The notes under the pieces: generated by a model
What the model was told of the DNA's origin: nothing
What the model saw: only the letters and a program-made list of their open reading frames with translations
Databases searched by the model: none
DNA from: Gammaproteobacteria bacterium
GTDB taxonomy: Bacteria; Pseudomonadota; Gammaproteobacteria; DSM-16500
Assembly: GCA_021323555.1 (NCBI GenBank)
Contig: JAJONP010000072.1
Span: 1 to 12,876 of the forward strand
Direction: 5' to 3'
Length of the DNA: 12,876 bases
Shown: piece after piece, positions 6,556-12,876 of the stretch
Position numbering within the stretch: the first letter of the stretch is position 1
Layout of the letters: every line of letters begins with the position of its first letter
Program-made: the position numbers and the translations under genes

Positions 6556-6705
6556 ATGAAGGAGGAATTCTATATTCACTTTGAAATTCTTCTTATGGAT
6601 GGCTCACAACAAAATGGAATTCAAATTTCAAATTCATCATTTTTAGAACTCTTTATAAAAATAAAGGGAACACATGCTCATGAAAAAAAGAACCGCTACT
6701 CATAG
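6556..6705 (+). CDS. Small ORF after the terminator, possible gene remnant
   Basis: From ATG 6556 the frame gives 49 residues (MKEEFYIHFEILLMDGSQQN at the start) ending at TAG 6703-6705. The ATG follows the T run of the ssb terminator with no ribosome binding site. A strong AAGGAGG (6559-6565) lies inside the frame, and 8 nt after it the frame has ATT (6574), which looks like a decayed ATG or a rare non-ATG start. The stop overlaps the start of the methyltransferase pseudogene. I recognise no family. A small element-borne gene that has lost its start codon is plausible; a chance ORF is also possible. Confidence 0.3.
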   Translation: MKEEFYIHFEILLMDGSQQNGIQISNSSFLELFIKIKGTHAHEKKNRYS

Positions 6706-7424
6706 GATAGAGCCGCAGAAAAATGCAGGAACAGTCATCCTTTTAAAACCCAGCAAAAAAATAATGCTAACAATATACTGACAATCGACTACTTACTCTG
6801 GCAAGGGGACGCCGAGGCATTTCTCAAAAATCTGCCAAAAGAACCTTTGTTTGATCTGATTGTCACATCGCCTTGATCTTGCAACCTTTTAATGGACGCT
6901 ATGAAGTTGTCCTTTGGTATACAAAAACTAAAAAAGAGGCTTACACTTTCAACCTGGACGCTGTACTTATTGCATCCAAATATCCTGGAAAAAAACATTT
7001 CAAGGGTTCCAAGAAAGGACAACTCTCTGGCAATCCACTCGGAAAAAATCCAGAAGATGTCTGGGAAATTCCGAATGTTAAAAGTAACCACATAGAAAAA
7101 ACTGAACATCCCTGTCAATTTCCTGTTGGCCTCATTGAGCGATTAGTTCTCGCGCTAACTAACCCTGGCGACTTGGTATTCGATCCATTCTCGGGTGTCG
7201 CTTCATCAGGTGTTGCAGCAGCCATCCATCATCGTCATTTCTGGGGTTGCGGACTTATAGAAAAATATAATCAGACTGGTTTAAAACGAATTCAAGCAGC
7301 ACTGGATGGCAATGCTCTCTACCGTCCACATGACAAGCTGCTATATGATCACACGAAAAGCCACCTTTCTAAAGCGCCATGCGGCTATAAAAAAGAAGAA
7401 TATCAGCGAAATATACCGCTTTAG
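6674..7424 (+). pseudogene. DNA methyltransferase (N4/N6-type), broken
   Basis: Remains of an amino-methyltransferase of the beta-type layout (SPPY motif first, SAM-binding motif last). ATG 6674 or 6680 (AAGGGA upstream) starts a frame ending at a TGA at 6779-6781 (MKKRTATHRIEPQKNAGTV at its start). A shift near the seven-A run about 6755-6761 is needed to reach YLLWQGDAEAFLKNLP and LFDLIVTSP, which stops at TGA 6874-6876 exactly where SPPY should finish. Another frame then resumes at NGRYEVVLWYTKT and runs to 7424 through KYPGKKHFKG, GNPLGKNPEDVWEIPN, EKTEHPCQFPVGLIERL and DPFSGVASSG (SAM site). By memory of the family about 80 residues are missing between SPPY and GRYE. With the catalytic Tyr and the following segment gone it is almost certainly inactive. 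It was probably an element-borne or orphan methylase. Confidence 0.8.
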
Positions 7425-7582
7425 AGTCATTGCGTTGGCGAGAAAACGATGGCCTTTAAGCATCCTCTTAATCCATGTAAATACTACTGTGATTTTCATC
7501 CCAGCGTGGATAAAAATAGCAGTTGTATTAGCCATTAAAATTTTGTAGTGTATGCCGATGTGTTTTTTCTGGATATAAACCG

Positions 7583-7846
7583 ATGTCAGCTAAAAAAACT
7601 TTACTTTATGAATTTTCTTCATTCTTAGGAATGAGTTTAATTTTTGGGTTATGCGTTGCATTTTCCTGGTTTCTATATAATCGCTTAGGAGACACTTTCA
7701 ATACGTTAGATACGTATGCGAAATATTGCCAGGATCGCTATAAAGAAGATACATTAAAAATGCTCATGGTCAATAACTTGGAAATACCTGCCTCTGTTAT
7801 CGATTTCGATCAGCATGTTGAAGAACCCATTCATCCGCAGAGTTAA
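7583..7846 (+). CDS. Small membrane-anchored protein, unknown function
   Basis: An 87-residue ORF. After MSAKKTLLYEFSS comes one hydrophobic segment, about residues 14-33 (FLGMSLIFGLCVAFSWFLY), then a hydrophilic, acidic tail containing YAKYCQDRYKED. With positive residues before the segment and no signal-peptidase site evident, a single-pass protein with its N-terminus in the cytoplasm is likely. No good ribosome binding site precedes the ATG (only GGAT about 10 nt upstream), which lowers confidence. It lies about 160 nt after the methyltransferase remnant and faces yjbQ tail to tail. I recognise no family. Confidence 0.5.
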   Translation: MSAKKTLLYEFSSFLGMSLIFGLCVAFSWFLYNRLGDTFNTLDTYAKYCQDRYKEDTLKMLMVNNLEIPASVIDFDQHVEEPIHPQS

Positions 7847-7968
7847 AAAGTTATTTAAAACGAACCAACCAAGATCAACTCACTCATATTTTCCTGCGAG
7901 CAACCATCTACTGTTTGTAAACCCATTTGCTCATGAGACAACTCTTTTTATTTACCTATTATTTTATT

Positions 7969-7984
7969 ATGTAAAGCTTTACAT
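7969..7984. repeat. Perfect 16-bp palindrome downstream of yjbQ
   Basis: ATGTAAAGCTTTACAT is its own reverse complement. It lies 6 bp beyond the yjbQ stop, between the convergent genes. No T run follows on either strand, so it does not look like a terminator. It could be a dimeric regulator site, or chance in A+T-rich DNA. Confidence 0.4.
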
Positions 7985-7990
7985 CATTAC

Positions 7991-8404
7991 TTATTCTCCA
8001 AAAACTTTAACCAGCGCACGCTTGTCACGTTGCCCATCAAACTCGGCATAAAAAACACGTTGCCATGTGCCAAGATCCAGTTTACCTGCTGTAATGGGAA
8101 GAATCACTTGAGAAGGAATCAGCAATGCTTTTAAATGCGCATCGCCATTTTCTTCGCCCGTTTCATGGTGTTTGTAATCTTTTCGGTAAGGCGCTAATTT
8201 TTCTAGCCACTGATCAATATCCTGAATCAACCCCTCTTCATCATCATTCACATAAATGCCAGATGTAATGTGCATGGTAGAGACCAGTACCATGCCTTCG
8301 CGGATTTTACTCGTGCGGACCACTTTTTCTATTTTAGGTGTGATATGAACATAGTCACGGCGTTTTTTTGTATGAAAGGTTAAATATTCCGTATGGAATT
8401 TCAT
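7991..8404 (-). CDS. yjbQ: YjbQ/UPF0047 family protein
   Basis: A 137-residue, full-length member of the YjbQ (UPF0047) family, a widespread small cytoplasmic protein. Family members have been linked to a weak thiamine-phosphate-synthase activity, but the physiological role is unsettled. The characteristic blocks are present: [18 protein letters not shown] (about 40-57), [15 protein letters not shown] (84-98) and [20 protein letters not shown] (106-125), ending VFGE. The conserved His, Asp and Glu residues thought to line the active site or metal site are retained. The start at 8404 matches the usual N-terminus ([10 protein letters not shown]); the ribosome binding site is weak (GAAGAAG). It is an ordinary chromosomal gene, convergent with the small membrane protein. 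Confidence 0.95.
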   Translation of the reverse strand: MKFHTEYLTFHTKKRRDYVHITPKIEKVVRTSKIREGMVLVSTMHITSGIYVNDDEEGLIQDIDQWLEKLAPYRKDYKHHETGEENGDAHLKALLIPSQVILPITAGKLDLGTWQRVFYAEFDGQRDKRALVKVFGE

Positions 8405-8536
8405 GGTGTTTCTTCTTCAAATAATAAAATGGCAGGATTGTATCATCCGGATAGACAAAATTGTAGGGCTTGACTTTGGTTCGCAGTCGAGGGATTATAG
8501 CAGAGCTTTTTATAAATCTTTTTTTATAAAAAGAGG

Positions 8537-8624
8537 AAGCCAGAAGAACAAGCGCTTAATAGGGCAACTGTTCATCTGGCTTGTTAAGCGCACACGCCAA
8601 GTGCTGGAAACACAAGGCATGTGC
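8537..8624 (+). repeat. Interlocking inverted repeats before the 155-residue gene
   Basis: Three pairs of arms lie in 88 bp. Arms A (8537-8550, AAGCCAGAAGAACA) and A' (8569-8582) match at 13 of 14 positions. Arms B (8552-8559, GCGCTTAA) and B' (8584-8591) match perfectly. Arms C (8590-8598, GCACACGCC) and C' (8616-8624) match at 8 of 9. The order A-B-A'-B' is that of a pseudoknot or of two exclusive hairpins. It ends 30 nt before the next ATG, so an RNA leader is possible. Confidence 0.6.
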
Positions 8625-8654
8625 TAACCACAACAACCAACGAGAGAGGTTATT

Positions 8655-9122
8655 ATGGCTAAAGGCATTTTAGCGGTTTCACCCTATGCAAGCAATCCTG
8701 TTTCACACATCGCTTATCTGATTTTCGTAGCGCTCAAAAGGCGTTCTGGCTATCCTCCTGCTTCACAAAAAGAGTTTCAGCAAACCCTTGCCACCGTGGT
8801 TGGTTTAGCGTTTACTGCGATTCTGCATGAAGGCAGCCGAGTCGAAGTGTGTAAGCCGCATTTGGATTTTTTTCTAAAATATCGAAGAGCGACTTCATAT
8901 ATAGATAATTTGGAAATATTATCCGTTTCATTACCTGCTTCGGTAGCAGAGATAATATGCCATGCAATTCATCCTTTCCGTGTCCTCGGGCGTCCAAACT
9001 ATTACGCTGATTTTATGGAGATGCTAGTCGCTCTATTAAAATCATCGAGCGATGAAGACCCTGAGGGAGAGAAAGAGATAATAGCGATGCTCTTACGGGA
9101 CTTGTTTTCATTGTGTCACTGA
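8655..9122 (+). CDS. Protein of unknown function, 155 residues
   Basis: The ORF has a good ribosome binding site (AGAGAGG at 8643-8649, 5 nt before the ATG). The protein starts MAKGILAVSPYASNP, is mixed alpha-helical in appearance, contains moderately hydrophobic stretches (HIAYLIFVALK, LATVVGLAFTAIL) too short or polar to be clear membrane spans, and ends with a charged segment (SSSDEDPEGEKE) and LLRDLFSLCH. No catalytic motif or known family is apparent. It lies about 200 nt upstream of the kinase/U-box/TIR gene on the same strand and behind the structured repeat set. The hairpin and the 76-bp element in between suggest the two genes are separately controlled. It might be a partner or another secreted protein, but nothing in the sequence shows that. 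Confidence 0.6.
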   Translation: MAKGILAVSPYASNPVSHIAYLIFVALKRRSGYPPASQKEFQQTLATVVGLAFTAILHEGSRVEVCKPHLDFFLKYRRATSYIDNLEILSVSLPASVAEIICHAIHPFRVLGRPNYYADFMEMLVALLKSSSDEDPEGEKEIIAMLLRDLFSLCH

Positions 9123-9136
9123 CCTTGTCACGCTAT

Positions 9137-9166
9137 GCCTGTCAGTGAGTGGGTTTGCTGACAGGC
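9137..9166 (+). promoter_or_regulatory. Stable hairpin between the 155-residue gene and the kinase gene
   Basis: GCCTGTCAG (9137-9145) and CTGACAGGC (9158-9166) form a perfect 9-bp stem with a 12-nt loop; CGC (9131-9133) and GCG (9170-9172) allow an outer extension past an internal loop. It begins 14 nt after the upstream stop codon. No T run follows, so it is not a standard intrinsic terminator; it may stabilise the 3' end or assist Rho-dependent termination. Confidence 0.55.
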
Positions 9167-9189
9167 TGTGCGTATTGCCAAGAGTGATT

Positions 9190-9265
9190 GAAATACGCTT
9201 TCATCCTACAGAATATTAAGCGAATTTCGTACAGACTCGTTGACTGGTTTGCTGTAGAGTGCGTT
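9190..9265 (+). repeat. 76-bp upstream element, copy 2 (before the kinase/U-box/TIR gene)
   Basis: This copy is colinear with 2034-2109 at a constant offset of 7156, with 5 mismatches. It ends 64 nt before the ATG at 9330. After the block the two upstream regions diverge, so selection or recent copying has preserved this part specifically. A TTGACT lies at 9240-9245. Confidence 0.75.
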
Positions 9266-9329
9266 CTTTTTTAGTTTGTGAAGAAGCTTATAAACTATTT
9301 CATCACACCTCTCTCAGGAAACCCATTTT

Positions 9330-12300
9330 ATGCGTTCATCTTCCCAAGGCAAAGGCATTCAAGTCCAGTTCACCGTGACGATCTCCGCGATTGAACCACA
9401 AGAATTGCAATTTGACCCTCATCCCAAATCAGGCGCGAACAGAATGCTAATAGGCCGAGGTGGATTTGGCGCGGTATATGCAGGGCGTTATCAAGGACAA
9501 CCTGTGGCGATTAAAACATTGCATGTCACAACCGCCAAAGTGGTGAAATCCCTTTATGAAGAAGCCGCCGTGATGTTTCGGCTGGCATCACCTTATACTG
9601 TCAAGCTACAAGGCATTTGCTCAGACGAAAGTGAAACGTCCTTAGTGATGGAACGCATGATGGGCGGCTCCTTATTTCATTTATTGCAAGATGAATCGCA
9701 AGAACTGCCGTGGGCACTTCGTTACCGTCTCGCATATGAAATTGCAGAGGGGCTGGGGGTATTACACGCTCAAGGGATCATCCACCGTGATTTAAAAAGC
9801 TTAAATGTTTTATTAGATGAAGCACACCACGCGAAGATCACTGATTTTGGTTTTTCTAAATTGCGCGGGCAAGTGACATCCATCGCCCTTTCCTCTCATA
9901 AAGCCTCTTTAGGCACGCTGGCTTACAAGTCACCCGAATTGATGGAAGCAGACAGTGATTCCGATGATGAGGCGGCAAGCATGGCTATGCCTGTTAAGAA
10001 AGCCGTACCTTATAGCTCTTACTCGGATATTTACGCCTACGGGATGATTTTATGGGAACTCGCCACACGGTGCATTCCCTTTGAAGAGATGAGCCAGCGT
10101 AAAATTGAAAAAATGATTAAAAAAGGAAAGCAGTTGCCTATCCCTGTGGACTGTCCAGTCGAATTTGCAGCGTTAATTAAAGCATGCTGGACAATGGAGC
10201 CAGGGCAACGCCCACGCACGGATCAGATCGTGGCACAAACCAAAGCCTGGTATGAATCGACTTTGCCTGTAGAGGTGGCAGATGAAAAAGCAGAAAGTGA
10301 GTTTGATGTGGAGGTCCCACCGACTTACAAGTGCCCTATCACCCTGGAGATGATGCGTGATCCTGTCGTACTGCTCGATGACGCTCAGACGTATGAGCGG
10401 GAAGCAATTGAGGGTTACTTGAGGCAATCCCGCCGTCCTCTGGACCCCGAGACAAGGAAACCTTTAGTGATTAAAAAAATTCAATCGAACCTCACCTTAA
10501 AAAAAGCTATTCAGGCATTTATCCAAAACCATTCCTTGCATGCTTTCAATGAACAAGCAGATGGATGGCAGAGCGCTAAAAAAATAACCGTGGATTTGGA
10601 CGCGTGTATTGCGGCTGAACTCGAACGCGAACAAGATGAAATAGAGCAAGCCAAATTACGGCGTAAATCGCCCTTGGAAAGTTACCAAAAAAATCTCAAA
10701 AACTATTTACAACAACGCCATTTATTAAATCAGCATACCAAAGAATATGATTATGATGTGTTTATCAGTTACGCCTGGGAAGATAAATACAACCTCCAAT
10801 CCCATCAAAAGCTCCAACGTTTTTTAAAACGGCTGCATGATGATTTACAAGCGATTGGCCTCAAAGTCTTTTTAGATATTCATGATATGAGAAGAGACAT
10901 GCGAGAAGCGATGATCGCCAGTATCGAACAAAGCGGTATTGTCTTATCGATCTGCAAGCCTTTCCTGAAAGAAGCGATTGAAAAAGCACCCCAAGGCAAT
11001 ATTGCGCTTGAAATAAATCGTCTTCTTCAGCGCATGCAGCAGCACCCTCACGTTTTTCTGCCGCTTTTATGCGAAGGGGAACAAGCCACAGCCGTGCCTC
11101 GGCCTGTGCAGAAAGCCTTATCCGCTCAGCAACTCGATGGTGTCCTGCAAGACATTCGCCCTGTGTTTTCAGAATTTGATCCTCATAATCAATTCTCTGA
11201 GGCTTACATGATATGGTTTACCCATCGTTTAGTGCCTCGTGTACTGGCTAATTTAGGTATGAAGCCCGAAGAGGATTTATTGTTAAAGACACTCACTCAA
11301 GTATTTCATAACCAAGTCAAGCAGCAACAGTTACCGCAAATTCATCAAATGAGCCAATGGGAACAATTTCACTATAACCAACCCAAATTGACTCAAGAAG
11401 CCTATGCTCGCCAACAAAGCCAAGCGTTTGAGTTTTTTTTAAGACGCTTACAAGAATTAAGCACATATCGCAAAGACATCGCCATGGCTCGCTCTGTCCT
11501 GCTGGTTTACCAAAAAGAGCCAGGCTTTAATCCTCGAGGCCAGGCATTGGAGCAGTGGATAGAACAATTTGCGCGTCATCTCACTCTGTCGGGCATCGAA
11601 GTAAACATGTGGGCAGGCGGTGACGGTCAACTCCCCAACCCACTGCCTTTATCCATTATTATGGTGTGTACGCCTTACCTAAAACAAACCATGGATCGGG
11701 CGTTACAACGGCCCCGTTCGGTTTGGCGACAATTGCAACATCATCTCGCTCAACGTGATGTCGTTTGCTGCCCGATGGTGTATGAAGGGACCTACTCCAC
11801 TGCGGTACCGAAATGGTCGCTGGAATATCCTCACTGGGAGAAGTCCTTATTTGTACGCAATACAAAAGGCCACGCTTTAACTATACCGCACACTCACTAT
11901 CTGGATGTGATGGTCAAAAGCGAAGAATCGAAAGGGCTATTACTCGATTTGCTCAATTATGAAGATAACGATGCCTGTTATCTCTGGCTGTTACAGGCCT
12001 TACAACAGATGTTATTTGGCTGGGGAACACGTGATCTTCTGGCACTGGAAGAAAGTGTATTGCAAGGGAGAGCGGAAGAACAAGAAAAAGCAGCGCAACG
12101 AAATAAAGCCGCCGCAGAAGAAGACAAAGAAGCCGACACGGAAGGACGCATCAAAGTCTATTCGCACTTTTGGAAACCGGCTAAAACCACACCGCCCAAT
12201 GTGAGCGCCTTTTTACGACTGGTGGCTGAAGGCGAACAAGACAAGGCCGAAGCGATGTTAAAAGCCAACCCTCACTTAGGGGTCGCCACAGGCAGTGTCA

Positions 12301-12876
12301 CCGATTTATCCAAACGGACATTTCAAAACATTACAGCATTGCAATATGCCTTATGGGCGCTCGATTGGAACATGTGGCTGATGTTATTAAAGTACATACC
12401 GCGTGAGGAAGCGCAATTGCAAGCGATGGCATTGGATGAGAACGGCACAGAGCATGGCAAGCATTTTGATTTCAGTCCATTACTCAATGCCTATCAGACC
12501 TATGAACAAAATTATAGTGCTTGGTATAAAGCCAACAATTGGGAAGCCATGGAAATCCACTGGTGCAAACAGGTGGGAGGCGCACAGTTGTTATTACCCG
12601 CTCATGCGATCAATGAATATTGCCGACCTGACAGAGCATTTTATCCTGTCCCGAACTTCAACCAAGAAGGATTACCAAGAGTGCGAGAGGTGAATGGAAA
12701 GGCTGGCAGTGACGTGTATACGCATCACATCAATGGAGGAGCTTTGGGAGAAAAGTGGGGGCTCGCGAGGGGGATCCAACTGGGAGCCTGCGGACCTTTT
12801 ATTACGACTTTTTTTCTGAGCAGTAGCGACGCAAAAGCCGTCAAAGCATTGAGTGAAGCGCGCTTGCAGCATCAGC
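9330..12876 (+). CDS. Multidomain effector-like protein: kinase, U-box, TIR, TIR-like, shared C-terminal domain (3' end cut)
   Basis: Open for 1182 codons to the window edge; AGGA at 9316-9319 precedes the ATG by 10 nt. Residues about 38-305 are a protein kinase of tyrosine-kinase-like flavour: glycine loop IGRGGFGAVY (41-50), Lys62 in VAIK, Glu78, HRDLKSLNVLL (152-162), DFG (172-174), SPE (201-203), DIYAYGMILWEL (233-244), Arg294. All catalytic residues are present. An acidic/Ser insert (about 206-230) follows SPE. A U-box, the E2-binding fold of ubiquitin ligases, spans about 332-400 (YKCPITLEMMRDPVV, TYEREAIEGYL). A TIR domain (about 473-600) has YDVFISYAWEDK, GLKVFLDIHDM and a possible catalytic Glu561 in ALEIN. 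Residues about 718-840 look like a second, degenerate TIR. A charged helix (about 908-940) leads to the domain shared with the 347-residue protein. No signal peptide or membrane span. Likely a secreted protein acting on host signalling and ubiquitin; an anti-phage role is an alternative. Confidence 0.9.
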   Translation, partial: MRSSSQGKGIQVQFTVTISAIEPQELQFDPHPKSGANRMLIGRGGFGAVYAGRYQGQPVAIKTLHVTTAKVVKSLYEEAAVMFRLASPYTVKLQGICSDESETSLVMERMMGGSLFHLLQDESQELPWALRYRLAYEIAEGLGVLHAQGIIHRDLKSLNVLLDEAHHAKITDFGFSKLRGQVTSIALSSHKASLGTLAYKSPELMEADSDSDDEAASMAMPVKKAVPYSSYSDIYAYGMILWELATRCIPFEEMSQRKIEKMIKKGKQLPIPVDCPVEFAALIKACWTMEPGQRPRTDQIVAQTKAWYESTLPVEVADEKAESEFDVEVPPTYKCPITLEMMRDPVVLLDDAQTYEREAIEGYLRQSRRPLDPETRKPLVIKKIQSNLTLKKAIQAFIQNHSLHAFNEQADGWQSAKKITVDLDACIAAELEREQDEIEQAKLRRKSPLESYQKNLKNYLQQRHLLNQHTKEYDYDVFISYAWEDKYNLQSHQKLQRFLKRLHDDLQAIGLKVFLDIHDMRRDMREAMIASIEQSGIVLSICKPFLKEAIEKAPQGNIALEINRLLQRMQQHPHVFLPLLCEGEQATAVPRPVQKALSAQQLDGVLQDIRPVFSEFDPHNQFSEAYMIWFTHRLVPRVLANLGMKPEEDLLLKTLTQVFHNQVKQQQLPQIHQMSQWEQFHYNQPKLTQEAYARQQSQAFEFFLRRLQELSTYRKDIAMARSVLLVYQKEPGFNPRGQALEQWIEQFARHLTLSGIEVNMWAGGDGQLPNPLPLSIIMVCTPYLKQTMDRALQRPRSVWRQLQHHLAQRDVVCCPMVYEGTYSTAVPKWSLEYPHWEKSLFVRNTKGHALTIPHTHYLDVMVKSEESKGLLLDLLNYEDNDACYLWLLQALQQMLFGWGTRDLLALEESVLQGRAEEQEKAAQRNKAAAEEDKEADTEGRIKVYSHFWKPAKTTPPNVSAFLRLVAEGEQDKAEAMLKANPHLGVATGSVTDLSKRTFQNITALQYALWALDWNMWLMLLKYIPREEAQLQAMALDENGTEHGKHFDFSPLLNAYQTYEQNYSAWYKANNWEAMEIHWCKQVGGAQLLLPAHAINEYCRPDRAFYPVPNFNQEGLPRVREVNGKAGSDVYTHHINGGALGEKWGLARGIQLGACGPFITTFFLSSSDAKAVKALSEARLQHQ
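12171..12875 (+). repeat. Paralogous coding segment, copy 2
   Basis: This encodes the C-terminal shared domain of the kinase protein (residues 948-1182 as far as visible) and aligns with 2429-3151. Protein landmarks kept in both are VAEGEQDKAEAMLKA, ALWALDWNMW, KYIPREEAQLQAMALDENG, HGKHFDFS, HWCKQVG, LLLPAHA and LPRVREV. Similarity falls off near the end (ILRGPFPAAC against LARGIQLGAC) before EARLQ reappears in both. Confidence 0.85.

Noticed and set aside
6873..7424. The C-terminal methyltransferase frame as an independent gene starting at TTG 6873
   Set aside because: It begins mid-domain, immediately after the broken SPPY motif, and has no ribosome binding site; it is the tail of the pseudogene.
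8552..8591. Integron attC site
   Set aside because: GTTAAGC fits the right-end consensus but the left end has a mismatch, the inner L boxes are not visible and the distance is too short; no integrase or cassette array is nearby.
8403..8627. 74-residue plus-strand ORF between yjbQ and the 155-residue gene
   Set aside because: Its start overlaps the yjbQ start codon, it has no ribosome binding site, and its second half runs through the inverted-repeat set.
11659..12872. ORFs in other frames within the kinase gene's 3' half (for example 11959-12204, 12403-12693 and minus-strand 12672-12872)
   Set aside because: They overlap a long continuous frame with clear domain homology to the 347-residue protein and are shadows of it.

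Overview
The window looks like a chromosomal segment of a gammaproteobacterium, most probably a host-associated member of the Legionellales (Legionella, Coxiella, Aquicella, Rickettsiella and Berkiella relatives). This is an inference. It rests on gammaproteobacterial gltX, tRNA, ssb and yjbQ genes lying beside a very large eukaryote-like protein with kinase, U-box and TIR domains, a combination typical of secreted effectors of intracellular bacteria. I cannot fix the genus.

Left end (1-1974): a housekeeping block. gltX (glutamyl-tRNA synthetase) is on the minus strand, followed on the same strand by tRNA-Ala(GGC) and tRNA-Glu(TTC), which have their own strong promoter. A divergent tRNA-Val(CAC), with a near-consensus promoter but no encoded CCA, points right.

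Effector-like genes (2034-3663 and 9190-12876): a 347-residue protein with a charged helical N-terminus and an unassigned C-terminal domain, then a small membrane protein. At the right end a paralogue of the same domain forms the C-terminus of a gene open for 1182 codons and cut by the window edge. Its order is protein kinase, U-box, TIR, degenerate second TIR-like domain, charged helical linker, shared domain. The two genes share the C-terminal domain and also a 76-bp upstream element (about 93% identical), so they probably share regulation.

Central accessory region (3664-7424): debris of a mobile element. It holds the 3' half of a tRNA-Met (a probable attachment-site scar), an AbiE-type toxin-antitoxin pair whose antitoxin is broken while the toxin is intact, an element-type ssb gene behind a structured leader (tandem pseudoknot-like units plus an attenuator-like hairpin), and a DNA methyltransferase pseudogene.

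Right-centre (7425-9189): an unknown small membrane protein, yjbQ on the minus strand, and an unknown 155-residue protein behind a set of interlocking inverted repeats. The most notable content is the kinase/U-box/TIR/TIR-like protein and its shorter paralogue with the matched upstream element; the ssb leader and the damaged AbiE antitoxin come next.
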